Assembly (NCBI GenBank): GCA_023460715.1
Contig: JAEWPH010000266.1
Span: forward strand, 1 to 34,090
Direction of reading: 5' to 3'
DNA from: Pseudomonadota bacterium
GTDB taxonomy: Bacteria; Pseudomonadota; Gammaproteobacteria; Burkholderiales; Burkholderiaceae_C
DNA: 34,090 nucleotides
Below, one piece after another: positions 23,937 through 34,090 of the stretch. Each line of letters begins with the position of its first letter. Within the stretch, counting starts at the first letter, position 1. The position numbers and the translations under genes were made by a program. The notes beneath the pieces are model-generated. The model saw nothing but the letters and a program-made list of their open reading frames with translations. It was not told the DNA's origin and ran no database searches.

Positions 23937-24283
23937 GCAGTGCCTCCAATCACGTTGTTATGCAGATCCTCACCTCGTCGCCGCCCCTCGCCCTTACGCA
24001 TGGCGAACGCCACGGCTCACCGTCCAGGCCCAGCGCAGTGCCGCGCGCCTTACGTTCCCGGCGACACGCGTCGGTCGGAGCGCAGCATGCTATTGGCCGG
24101 GTTTTACGGTCCCCTGACAAGACCGGGTAAACAAGGAGCCCGCCCGGCCTGCGGAATGTCCACCGGGGGCCACCGGGCGCGGCAGCAGGCGGACGGCGCG
24201 CCGCGCAAGGGAGAACACAGCGCTGTTGCGCCGGCGCCGCGCCGCACGGAGGCGGCCCCGCCCATCCACCATAATTGCGCCCC
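23937..24283. other. Divergent intergenic region, MCP/dapC
   Basis: 347 nt without a convincing gene. It must hold the promoters of the chemoreceptor (minus) and dapC (plus). I see a -10-like CATAAT for dapC and nothing firm for the chemoreceptor; in particular, no clear FliA-type promoter. An 18-bp stretch at 24079-24096 resembles the inner part of the dispersed repeat and may be a decayed fragment. Confidence 0.5.
24270..24275 (+). promoter_or_regulatory. -10 element of dapC, near-leaderless
   Basis: CATAAT ends nine bases before the dapC ATG (24284), so transcription would begin within about two bases of the start codon. No Shine-Dalgarno fits between them. The -35 is weak. Confidence 0.45.
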
Positions 24284-25486
24284 ATGAATCCCCTGCTCTC
24301 GCACCTGCAGCCCTATCCCTTCGAGCGGCTGCGACAACTCTTCGCAGGGGTGACGCCCCCCGCCGGCTACAGCGCCATCAGCCTGGGCATGGGAGAGCCC
24401 CGCCATCCCACGCCGGCTTTCATCAAGGAAGCCCTGACCGAGAACCTCGGCGGCCTGGCCAGCTACCCTGCCACGGCCGGCGAACCGCGCCTGCGCGAGG
24501 CCTGCGCCGCCTGGCTGCAGCGCCGCTACGGCATTGCCGCCGACAGCGCCACGCAGGTGCTGCCCATCAACGGCTCGCGCGAGGCCTTGTTCGCCTTCGC
24601 GCAGACGGTGATCGATCCCACGCGCGCCGACGCTACCGTGGTCTGTCCCAATCCGTTCTACCAAATCTACGAAGGCGCCGCCCTGCTCTCCGGCGCCACG
24701 CCGTACTACGCACCCAGCGATCCCGGGCGCAATTTCGCCGTGGACTGGGACAGCGTGCCGCAGGAGGTCTGGCAGCGTACGCAGCTGCTGTTCGTCTGCT
24801 CGCCCGGCAACCCCACGGGCGCCGTGATGCCGCTGGACGAGTGGAAGAAGCTGTTTGCGCTGAGCGATCGCTACGGCTTCGTCATCGCCTCGGACGAGTG
24901 CTACAGCGAGATCTACTTCCAGGGCGAGCCGCCGCTGGGTGGCCTGGAAGCCGCAGCCAAGCTGGGCCGCAGCGACTACCGCAACCTGATCGCCTTCACC
25001 AGCCTGTCCAAGCGCAGCAACGTGCCAGGCCTGCGCAGCGGCTTCGTGGCGGGCGATGCAGCGCTGATCAAGGCCTTCCTGCTCTACCGCACCTACCATG
25101 GCAGCGCCATGGGACCGGCGGTACAGGGCGCGAGCATCGCCGCGTGGAACGACGAGCAGCACGTGACCGAGAACCGCGCGCTCTACCGCAAGAAGTTCGC
25201 CCAGGTGACCCCGCTGCTGGCGGGCGTGATGGAAGTCGCTCTGCCGGACGCCGGCTTCTACCTCTGGGCCAAGGTGCCTGACGCCCTGGGCATGACCGAC
25301 GCCGAGTTCGCCCGGGAGCTGCTGGCTCAATACAATGTCACCGTGCTGCCCGGCAGCTACCTGGCCCGCGAGGCCGGCGGCTTCAATCCCGGTGCCCAGC
25401 GCGTGCGCATGGCCCTCGTCGCGCAAGCCGAGGAATGCGCCGAAGCCGCGCTGCGCATCGTCCAGTTCATCCAATCCCGTACTTGA
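24284..25486 (+). CDS. dapC: Succinyldiaminopimelate transaminase
   Basis: A 400-residue fold-type I PLP aminotransferase converting N-succinyl-2-amino-6-oxopimelate to N-succinyl-LL-diaminopimelate with glutamate. It has [12 protein letters not shown] near the start, SPGNPTGA with N176, the PLP-binding D204 in [11 protein letters not shown], and the Schiff-base K243 in [14 protein letters not shown]. It is DapC-like rather than ArgD, as shown by the adjoining dapD (start seven bases after the dapC stop) and dapE further on. The ATG at 24284 is used, although an in-frame TTG lies nine bases earlier. Confidence 0.93.
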   Translation: MNPLLSHLQPYPFERLRQLFAGVTPPAGYSAISLGMGEPRHPTPAFIKEALTENLGGLASYPATAGEPRLREACAAWLQRRYGIAADSATQVLPINGSREALFAFAQTVIDPTRADATVVCPNPFYQIYEGAALLSGATPYYAPSDPGRNFAVDWDSVPQEVWQRTQLLFVCSPGNPTGAVMPLDEWKKLFALSDRYGFVIASDECYSEIYFQGEPPLGGLEAAAKLGRSDYRNLIAFTSLSKRSNVPGLRSGFVAGDAALIKAFLLYRTYHGSAMGPAVQGASIAAWNDEQHVTENRALYRKKFAQVTPLLAGVMEVALPDAGFYLWAKVPDALGMTDAEFARELLAQYNVTVLPGSYLAREAGGFNPGAQRVRMALVAQAEECAEAALRIVQFIQSRT

Positions 25487-25493
25487 GCAATCC

Positions 25494-26327
25494 ATGACCC
25501 AACAACTGCAGACCCTGATCGACAACGCCTGGGACAACCGCACCAGCCTCTCGCCCGCCTCCGCTCCCAAGGAAGTGGTGGACGCCGTCGAGCATGTGAT
25601 CGCCGAACTGGATGCGGGCAGCCTGCGCGTGGCGACCCGCGAGGGCGTGGGCCAGTGGACGGTGCACCAGTGGATCAAGAAGGCCGTGCTGCTGTCGTTT
25701 CGTCTGAAGGACAACGTGCTGATGCAAGCGGGCGACCTGTCGTTCTTCGACAAGGTGCCCACCAAGTTCGGCGGCCTGTCGGAAGACGCCATCCGCGCCA
25801 CGGGCGTGCGCGTGGTGCCCCCGGCCGTGGCCCGCCGCGGCAGCTTCATCGCCAAGAACGCCATCCTCATGCCCAGCTACGTGAACATCGGCGCCTATGT
25901 GGCCGAAGGCACCATGGTCGACACCTGGGCCACGGTGGGTTCCTGCGCGCAAGTGGGCAAGAACGTGCACCTTTCCGGCGGCGTGGGCCTGGGCGGCGTG
26001 CTGGAGCCGCTGCAAGCCAACCCCACCATCATCGAAGACAACTGCTTCATCGGCGCGCGCTCCGAAGTGGTCGAGGGCGTGATCATCGAAGAGAACTCCG
26101 TGCTGGGCATGGGCGTGTACATCGGCCAGAGCACCCCCATCTTCAACCGCGACACCGGCGAGATCAGCTATGGCCGCGTGCCTTCGGGCTCCGTGGTCAT
26201 CAGCGGTAGCCTGCCCAAGAAGACCAAGACCGGGCAGGACTACGCGACCTACGCTGCCGTCATCGTCAAGACCGTGGACGCGCAGACGCGCTCCAAGACC
26301 AGCCTGAACGACCTGCTGCGCGACTGA
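25494..26327 (+). CDS. dapD: Tetrahydrodipicolinate N-succinyltransferase
   Basis: A 277-residue left-handed beta-helix acyltransferase that succinylates tetrahydrodipicolinate with succinyl-CoA, the step before DapC. Family marks are [36 protein letters not shown], the hexapeptide repeats through [20 protein letters not shown] and [20 protein letters not shown], and [20 protein letters not shown]. Length matches E. coli DapD (274). It is seven bases after dapC. After its stop, CAGGGC...GCCCTG can form a hairpin without a T-run. Confidence 0.97.
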   Translation: MTQQLQTLIDNAWDNRTSLSPASAPKEVVDAVEHVIAELDAGSLRVATREGVGQWTVHQWIKKAVLLSFRLKDNVLMQAGDLSFFDKVPTKFGGLSEDAIRATGVRVVPPAVARRGSFIAKNAILMPSYVNIGAYVAEGTMVDTWATVGSCAQVGKNVHLSGGVGLGGVLEPLQANPTIIEDNCFIGARSEVVEGVIIEENSVLGMGVYIGQSTPIFNRDTGEISYGRVPSGSVVISGSLPKKTKTGQDYATYAAVIVKTVDAQTRSKTSLNDLLRD

Positions 26328-26404
26328 CGGCTGCCAGGGCTCGCCGGCTGATCCGCGGCCCTGCACCCTGCATCTCAGCGACCTGCATACAGACAGACAG
26401 ATAG

Positions 26405-29724
<3,320 letters not shown>

Positions 29725-29922
29725 ACACGGCGATGTCCCTCCATCCCGTCCGTTGGGCGCCCCTGCCGCGCGACGAGTGGTGCCGGCTGCTCGCCATGGC
29801 GTAGCCACAGGCCTGCCACCCGCGCTCTCCGGGCCGACGCGCCCCGCGTGCCGCCCGTGCACGGCTCCTTTTGAAATCGAGGCACCTTGCTGAAGAAGGA
29901 GGTGCCTGCTCTCGGTATTGCC

Positions 29923-31992
29923 ATGATCACTCTCAGAAACGTCACCTTGCGCCGCAGCGCCAAGGTTTTGCTCGACAACGTCAGCGCCACCATCAATCCC
30001 GGCGAGAAGGTCGGCCTGGTCGGCCGCAACGGCGCGGGAAAGTCCACGCTGTTCGCCCTGCTCAACCGCACGTTGCACGAAGACGGCGGCGACTTTTTCA
30101 TTCCCGCCCAGTGGCGCATGGCCCAGGTGGCGCAGAACATGCCCGAAACGTCGGAGACCGCCACCGAATTCGTGCTGGCCGGCGACACGCGGCTGACCGA
30201 GCTGCGCGCCCAGCTCGCCGCGGCCGAAGCGGCCGACGACGGCATGGCCATCGCCCATGCCTACACCGACCTGGCCGATGCCGGCGACTACGACGCCACC
30301 GCGCGCGCGCAGGCGTTGATCCTCGGCCTGGGCTTCAAGGTGGGCGAGCTGGACAGCCCGGTGGACAGCTTCTCGGGCGGCTGGCGCATGCGCTTGCAGC
30401 TCGCCCGCGCACTGATGTGCCCCAGCGATCTGCTGCTGCTGGACGAGCCGACCAACCACTTGGACCTGGACGCGCTCGTCTGGCTCGAAGCCTGGCTCAA
30501 GACTTATGCCGGCACCATGATCGTCATCAGCCACGACCGCGAGTTCCTGGACGCGGTCACCGGCGTCACGCTGCACATCGAGAACGCCAAGCTGGTCCGC
30601 TACGGCGGCAACTACAGCAAGTTCGAGGAAATGCGCGCGCTGCAAATGGAGCAACAGCAGGCCGCCTTCGCCAAGCAGCAGGACAAGATCGCCCACCTGC
30701 AGAAGTTCATCGACCGCTTCAAGGCCAAGGCCAGCAAGGCCAAGCAGGCGCAGAGCCGGGTCAAGGCGCTGGAGCGCATGGAGAAGGTGGCGCCGCTGCT
30801 GGCCGAGGCCGAATTCACGTTCGAGTTCAAGGAGCCGGGCCACATTCCCAACCCGATGATGTCGATCGACAACGCCTCGTTCGGCTACGTGGCCGAAGAC
30901 GAAGCCGCGCCGCCCAAGATCATCCTCACCGGCGTCAGCAAGTCGGTGATGGCCGGCCAGCGCATCGGCATCCTGGGGGCCAACGGCCAGGGCAAGTCCA
31001 CCTTCGTGAAGACGGTGGCGCACGACATGAAGCCGCTGGCGGGCCAGATCATCGAAGGCAAAGGCCTGCGCATCGGTTACTTCGCCCAGCAGGAGCTGGA
31101 CGTGCTGCGCCCGCAGGACACGCCGCTGGAGCACATGATCCGCCTCGCCCGGGAAATGGGTGCGGATGCCAAGCAGCCCTCGCGCGAGCAGGACCTGCGC
31201 AGCTACCTGGGCACGTTCAACTTCACCGGCGACATGGTCAAGCAGGCCGTGGGCACCATGAGCGGCGGCGAAAAGGCCAGGCTGGTGCTGGCCATGATGG
31301 TCTGGCAGCGCCCCAACCTGCTGCTGCTGGACGAACCCACCAACCACCTGGATCTGGCCACGCGCGAGGCCCTGGCCATGGCGCTCAACGAGTTCGAAGG
31401 CACGCTGATGCTGGTCAGCCACGACCGGGCGCTGCTCCGCTCGGTGTGCGACGAGTTCTGGCTGGTCGGCCGCGGCGTGGTCGGCCCGTTCGACGGCGAC
31501 CTCGACGATTACCAGCGCTACCTGCTGGACGAAGCCAAACGCCTGCGCGAAGAGGCCAAGGCGGCAGACGCGCAGGCCCTGCTGGCCCAGCAACAGGCAG
31601 CCGCCGTCCCCGCGGCCAAGCCGGCACCGTCGTCACCTGCGCCCGCCCCGGTGGCGCGGCCTGCCATGCCCGGCCCGGCCACCCCGGCCGTCGAACCCCA
31701 GCGCGACGCCCGCGAGCAGCGCAAGCAGGATGCGCAAGCCCGCCAGCAGCTGGCCGAGAAAAGCCGGCCCTTAAAGCGCGAGCTGGAGAAGATCGACCAA
31801 CGGCTGGCGGCGCTCGGCCAGGAAAAGGCCGCGCTGGAAGAACGCCTGACCCAGGCGCTGCCGCCCCCGGAGATCGCGGAGGCCGGCCGGCGCCTGAAAG
31901 CGTGCAACGATGAAATCGACCAGTTGGAAGAAAAGTGGCTGGATGTATCCGGCTCGCTGGAGGAGCTCAACTCGGCCGCCGCTGGAGGGTGA
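29923..31992 (+). CDS. yheS: ABC-F ATPase, YheS type
   Basis: A 689-residue soluble protein with two ABC domains and no membrane segment. The first has GRNGAGKST, FSGGWRMRLQLARAL and LLLDEPTNHLDLDAL; the second has GANGQGKST, MSGGEKARLVLAMMV and LLLDEPTNHLDLATR. The linker KFIDRFKAKASKAKQAQSRV is the P-site tRNA-interaction motif region. A Pro/Ala-rich spacer and a coiled coil (~600-680) close the protein. ABC-F proteins act on the ribosome during stalled translation; the match to E. coli YheS is close throughout. The ATG at 29923 fits YheS, but the only strong ribosome site (AAGGAGG) lies ~19 bases upstream. An in-frame TTG at 29887 precedes it. Confidence 0.93.
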   Translation: MITLRNVTLRRSAKVLLDNVSATINPGEKVGLVGRNGAGKSTLFALLNRTLHEDGGDFFIPAQWRMAQVAQNMPETSETATEFVLAGDTRLTELRAQLAAAEAADDGMAIAHAYTDLADAGDYDATARAQALILGLGFKVGELDSPVDSFSGGWRMRLQLARALMCPSDLLLLDEPTNHLDLDALVWLEAWLKTYAGTMIVISHDREFLDAVTGVTLHIENAKLVRYGGNYSKFEEMRALQMEQQQAAFAKQQDKIAHLQKFIDRFKAKASKAKQAQSRVKALERMEKVAPLLAEAEFTFEFKEPGHIPNPMMSIDNASFGYVAEDEAAPPKIILTGVSKSVMAGQRIGILGANGQGKSTFVKTVAHDMKPLAGQIIEGKGLRIGYFAQQELDVLRPQDTPLEHMIRLAREMGADAKQPSREQDLRSYLGTFNFTGDMVKQAVGTMSGGEKARLVLAMMVWQRPNLLLLDEPTNHLDLATREALAMALNEFEGTLMLVSHDRALLRSVCDEFWLVGRGVVGPFDGDLDDYQRYLLDEAKRLREEAKAADAQALLAQQQAAAVPAAKPAPSSPAPAPVARPAMPGPATPAVEPQRDAREQRKQDAQARQQLAEKSRPLKRELEKIDQRLAALGQEKAALEERLTQALPPPEIAEAGRRLKACNDEIDQLEEKWLDVSGSLEELNSAAAGG

Positions 31993-31998
31993 AGAACA

Positions 31999-32061
31999 CT
32001 TGAGGTCTTTTTGACCTCAAGCGCTTATTCAGCAAGGGCAAACAGCTCCTCTTTCGATAGC
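31999..32061 (+). repeat. Dispersed palindromic repeat, copy 7 (after yheS)
   Basis: It starts with a perfect hairpin CTTGAGGTC-TTTTT-GACCTCAAG (31999-32021), then GCGC, 11 nt, GGGC, and ends TCGATAGC. It begins seven bases past the yheS stop codon and may serve as the transcript's 3' hairpin. Confidence 0.75.
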
Positions 32062-32098
32062 ATACAAAAGGTGCGCCCAAAGGAGTGCATTTTCTTGC

Positions 32099-32164
32099 AT
32101 GGATCTGTCAACGCAGCCCCGCCAAGGTGCGTTGTGGATACATCCAAGGAGTTTTTCGCCATGA
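32099..32164 (+). CDS. Possible 21-aa leader ORF
   Basis: ATG with AAAGGAG 13 bases upstream. It encodes MDLSTQPRQGALWIHPRSFS plus a final Pro. Its TGA overlaps the ATG of the next small ORF (ATGA), suggesting coupling. There is no similarity I recognise. Evidence is limited to ribosome site and overlap. Confidence 0.3.
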   Translation: MDLSTQPRQGALWIHPRSFSP

Positions 32165-32235
32165 ACACTACCGCAATCCTGTCCGCCTGGCCCGAAGACG
32201 AACGCGACCGCAAGCGCGCACCGGCCCGCCTGTGA
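32161..32235 (+). CDS. Possible 24-aa small protein
   Basis: AAGGAG lies nine bases before the ATG, one of the best ribosome sites in the window. The product starts MNTTAILSAWPEDERDRKRA and ends PARL: a short hydrophobic start, then a highly charged tail. A further ATG frame of 16 codons (32253-32303) follows, and then a strong terminator, so 32090-32344 looks like a small transcript. No family recognised. Confidence 0.45.
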   Translation: MNTTAILSAWPEDERDRKRAPARL

Positions 32236-32318
32236 ACGGCTGGCGCACCAAGATGGAGCATTTCACTGCAAACAAGTTCCATCCCGCGCCACCGCTCCGG
32301 TGATTCACGACCTCCATG

Positions 32319-32344
32319 AAAAAACCCCGCATCGCGGGGTTTTT
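32319..32344. terminator. Bidirectional intrinsic terminator
   Basis: Six A, CCCCGC, ATC, GCGGGG, five T: it works for the plus-strand small transcript and for phaB arriving on the minus strand (stop codon 54 nt away). Confidence 0.9.
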
Positions 32345-32397
32345 GTCCTTCTTGGCCCCGCCAGGGCCCGACCCCGGAAACCCGGGGCACCGGCGCG

Positions 32398-33135
32398 TCA
32401 GCCCATGTGCAGGCCGCCGTTGACCGAGAAATCGGCGCCGGTGGCATAGCCGCCCTCTTCCGAGGCCAGCCAGGCGATGATGGACGCGATCTCGCTGGGT
32501 TCACCCAGGCGCTTCACCGGTACGGTGGCGACGATCTTTTCCAGCACGTCGGGGCGGATGGCCTTGACCATGTCGGTGCCGATGTAGCCTGGGCTCACGG
32601 TATTCACCGTCACGCCCTTGGTGGCCAGTTCCTGCGCCAGCGCCATCGAGAAGCCGTGCATGCCGGCTTTGGCCGCGGAGTAGTTGGTCTGGCCGGCCTG
32701 GCCCTTCTCGCCGTTCACGCTGCTGATGTTGATGATGCGGCCCCAGCCCTTTTCCACCATGTCGCCCACGACCTGCTTGGTCACGTTGAACATGGAGTTG
32801 AGGTTGGTCTCGATCACCGCGTCCCAGTCCTCGCGGGACATCTTCAGGAACATGCGGTCCCGCGTGATGCCGGCGTTGTTCACCAGCACGTCGATGCTGC
32901 CGTGCTCGGCCTTCGAGGCCGTGAACGCGGCCACCGTGGAATCCCAGTCGCCCACGTTGCCTACGGAGGCATGGAAGGTATAGCCCAGGGCCTTTTGCTC
33001 GCCCAGCCACTTGGCATGATCGCGCGTGGGGCCGCAGCCCGCGATCACCTTGAACCCGTCCTTGTGCAGACGCTGACAGATGGCCGTTCCGATGCCGCCC
33101 ATCCCCCCGGTCACGTACGCCACTTTCTGACCCAT
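32398..33135 (-). CDS. phaB: NADPH-dependent acetoacetyl-CoA reductase
   Basis: A 245-residue short-chain dehydrogenase reducing acetoacetyl-CoA to (R)-3-hydroxybutyryl-CoA for PHB synthesis. It has the nucleotide loop TGGMGGIG (9-16), NNAGITRD, catalytic Ser in INISSVNG (138-139), Y152 and K156 in NYSAAKAG, and the C-terminal GADFSVNGGLHMG. It is nearly collinear with Ralstonia PhaB (246). AAGGAG lies seven bases before the ATG. It follows phaA with a 208-nt gap that contains a phaA terminator, so it may have its own promoter or be attenuated. Confidence 0.96.
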   Translation of the reverse strand: MGQKVAYVTGGMGGIGTAICQRLHKDGFKVIAGCGPTRDHAKWLGEQKALGYTFHASVGNVGDWDSTVAAFTASKAEHGSIDVLVNNAGITRDRMFLKMSREDWDAVIETNLNSMFNVTKQVVGDMVEKGWGRIINISSVNGEKGQAGQTNYSAAKAGMHGFSMALAQELATKGVTVNTVSPGYIGTDMVKAIRPDVLEKIVATVPVKRLGEPSEIASIIAWLASEEGGYATGADFSVNGGLHMG

Positions 33136-33151
33136 TGCGTTCTCCTTTTTT

Positions 33152-33173
33152 GCGTGATGTCGTTATCTCACGC
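33152..33173 (-). promoter_or_regulatory. Hairpin before the phaB ribosome site
   Basis: On the minus strand GCGTGA and TCACGC form a 6-bp stem with a 10-base loop (GATAACGACA), followed directly by an A-run and AAGGAG. It could modulate access to the ribosome site or protect a processed 5' end. Confidence 0.35.
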
Positions 33174-33300
33174 GCCACTCTACCCAAGAAACCCCTCCGG
33201 TCCGCTCAGGAAAACACCGATCGGCACAAATTTCGCGCAACAGGCCATGCCCTGGACGCATGTCTGCTGCATGCCTGCGTCATGCAGTGCCCGCCAGACG

Positions 33301-33325
33301 AAAGAAAGCCGCGCAGCGCGCGGCT
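33301..33325 (-). terminator. Intrinsic terminator after phaA
   Basis: On the minus strand AGCCGCGC-GCT-GCGCGGCT is followed by TTTCTTT, 18 bases past the phaA stop codon. It would end or attenuate transcription before phaB. Confidence 0.75.
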
Positions 33326-33343
33326 CCTGGCGTGGGGCAGCGC

Positions 33344-34090
33344 TCAGCGCTGCACGGTCAGCGACACGCCCATGCCGCCGCCGATGCACAGCGCCGCCAA
33401 GCCCTTCTTGGCGTCGCGGCGCTGCATCTCGTGCAGCAGGGTGACCAGGATGCGGCAGCCGGATGCACCGATGGGATGGCCGATGGCGATGGCACCGCCG
33501 TTCACATTCACTTTCGCGGGGTCGATGCCCAGTTCCTGGTTGACCGCGCAGGCCTGAGCGGCAAAGGCCTCGTTCAGCTCGAACAGGTCCACGTCCTTGG
33601 CGTCCCAGCCAGCGCGCTTAAGCGCCTTGCGCGACGCCGAGACAGGGCCCATGCCCATGGTGGCAGGGTCCAGGCCGGTGGTGCCGAAGGCCGCGATGCG
33701 CGCCAGCGGCTTCAGGCCCAGTTCCGCCGCCTTCTTGGCGCTCATCAGCACCACGGCGGCGGCGCCGTCGTTCAGGCCCGAGGCATTGCCCGCCGTCACG
33801 CTGCCTTCCTTGGCGAAGGCGGGGCGCAGCTTGGTCATCCCGTCCAGCGATGCGCCGTGACGGATGTATTCGTCCGAATCGACTGTCACGTCGCCCTTGC
33901 GGGTCTTGACGGTGAAGGGGACGATCTCATCCGCGAATTTTCCTGCGGTCTGCGCCGCTTCGGCCTTGTTCTGCGAGGCGACTGCGAATTCATCCTGCTG
34001 TTCGCGGGTGATTCCCCATTTCTCGGCCACGTTTTCGGCGGTCTGGCCCATGTGGTAGTTGTTGAAGGCGTCCCACAATCCGTCCCGGAT
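33344..34090 (-). CDS. phaA: Acetyl-CoA C-acetyltransferase (beta-ketothiolase), partial
   Basis: The C-terminal ~248 residues of a thiolase; the N-terminal part with the first catalytic Cys lies outside the window. Visible parts are [23 protein letters not shown]-type [44 protein letters not shown], the catalytic His in [14 protein letters not shown] and the second catalytic Cys in [15 protein letters not shown]. It condenses two acetyl-CoA to acetoacetyl-CoA, the substrate of PhaB downstream. It closely resembles Ralstonia PhaA. The apparent start at 34078 is an internal TTG, not a real start. Confidence 0.95.
   Translation of the reverse strand: MRDGLWDAFNNYHMGQTAENVAEKWGITREQQDEFAVASQNKAEAAQTAGKFADEIVPFTVKTRKGDVTVDSDEYIRHGASLDGMTKLRPAFAKEGSVTAGNASGLNDGAAAVVLMSAKKAAELGLKPLARIAAFGTTGLDPATMGMGPVSASRKALKRAGWDAKDVDLFELNEAFAAQACAVNQELGIDPAKVNVNGGAIAIGHPIGASGCRILVTLLHEMQRRDAKKGLAALCIGGGMGVSLTVQR

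Noticed and set aside
24079..24096. AGCGCAGCATGCTATTGG matching the inner half of the repeat
   Set aside because: Only one half-site is recognisable and the palindromic stem is missing. At best it is a decayed fragment, so it is not annotated as a copy.
24097..24135. Imperfect inverted repeat GTTTTACGGTC / GACCGGGTAAAC
   Set aside because: Arms pair only with bulges and it sits at no recognisable promoter or gene end. It is not strong enough to call.
29733..29804. 23-codon ORF after prmB (MSLHPVRWAPLPRDEW...)
   Set aside because: It has no ribosome site, no family resemblance and ordinary GC-frame composition. It is probably chance.

Overview
The window is GC-rich DNA from a betaproteobacterium, almost certainly a member of the Comamonadaceae close to Acidovorax/Paracidovorax. 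This rests on protein relationships and gene order (tetR-pcm-rhodanese-tolC, dapC-dapD-pilU-dapE-prmB, phaA-phaB of the Ralstonia type). A dispersed ~55-bp palindromic repeat that I associate from memory with this family also points there. Most of the window is chromosomal housekeeping sequence. I see no phage, IS element, CRISPR, tRNA or rRNA.

Layout. 1-3817, minus strand: a zinc-type operon led by a Fur/Zur-family regulator with a palindromic operator at its start, then an ABC ATPase, an FtsX-type permease, an 85-residue Cys/His secreted protein, a DUF3299 protein and a His-rich secreted protein cut by the window edge. 3929-7832: msrA (minus), then tetR, a pcm-like methyltransferase, a rhodanese and a TolC-type outer-membrane protein (plus). 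8048-13701, minus: phosphomannomutase/phosphoglucomutase, waaA, and a large ATP-grasp/GNAT acyl-CoA synthetase-acetyltransferase fusion. 13702-14421 holds no convincing gene. It contains three tandem small-RNA-like units, each with two hairpins flanking a pyrimidine-rich anti-Shine-Dalgarno stretch and ending in an intrinsic terminator. 14422-15971: a small Pro-rich ORF and dusA. 15955-18696, minus: a CHASE1-PAS-GGDEF-EAL protein. 18868-22238, plus: a RelA/SpoT-domain alarmone synthetase, intracellular PHB depolymerase phaZ and an RnfB-like ferredoxin. 22434-23936, minus: a chemoreceptor with a C-terminal cytoplasmic Cache domain. 24284-31992, plus: dapC, dapD, pilU, dapE, prmB and an ABC-F ATPase (YheS type). 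32000-32400: small ORFs and a bidirectional terminator. 32398-34090, minus: phaA (partial) to phaB.

How the genes work together: dapC/dapD/dapE make lysine and meso-diaminopimelate; phaA/phaB make 3-hydroxybutyryl-CoA for PHB and phaZ degrades it; pgm and waaA feed envelope polysaccharide and LPS; the first operon looks like a Zur-controlled metal-handling system.

The most interesting observation is the dispersed repeat. Seven copies occur in this window, all in the same orientation relative to the gene they lie in or follow. Three sit inside the conserved genes waaA, dapE and prmB, all read in the same frame, so three unrelated proteins carry a similar ~19-residue segment. A fourth copy forms the junction of the ABC ATPase and permease genes and supplies both the stop codon of one and the start codon of the other. 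The tandem sRNA-like locus at 13993-14310 is the second strongest candidate for an undescribed element.
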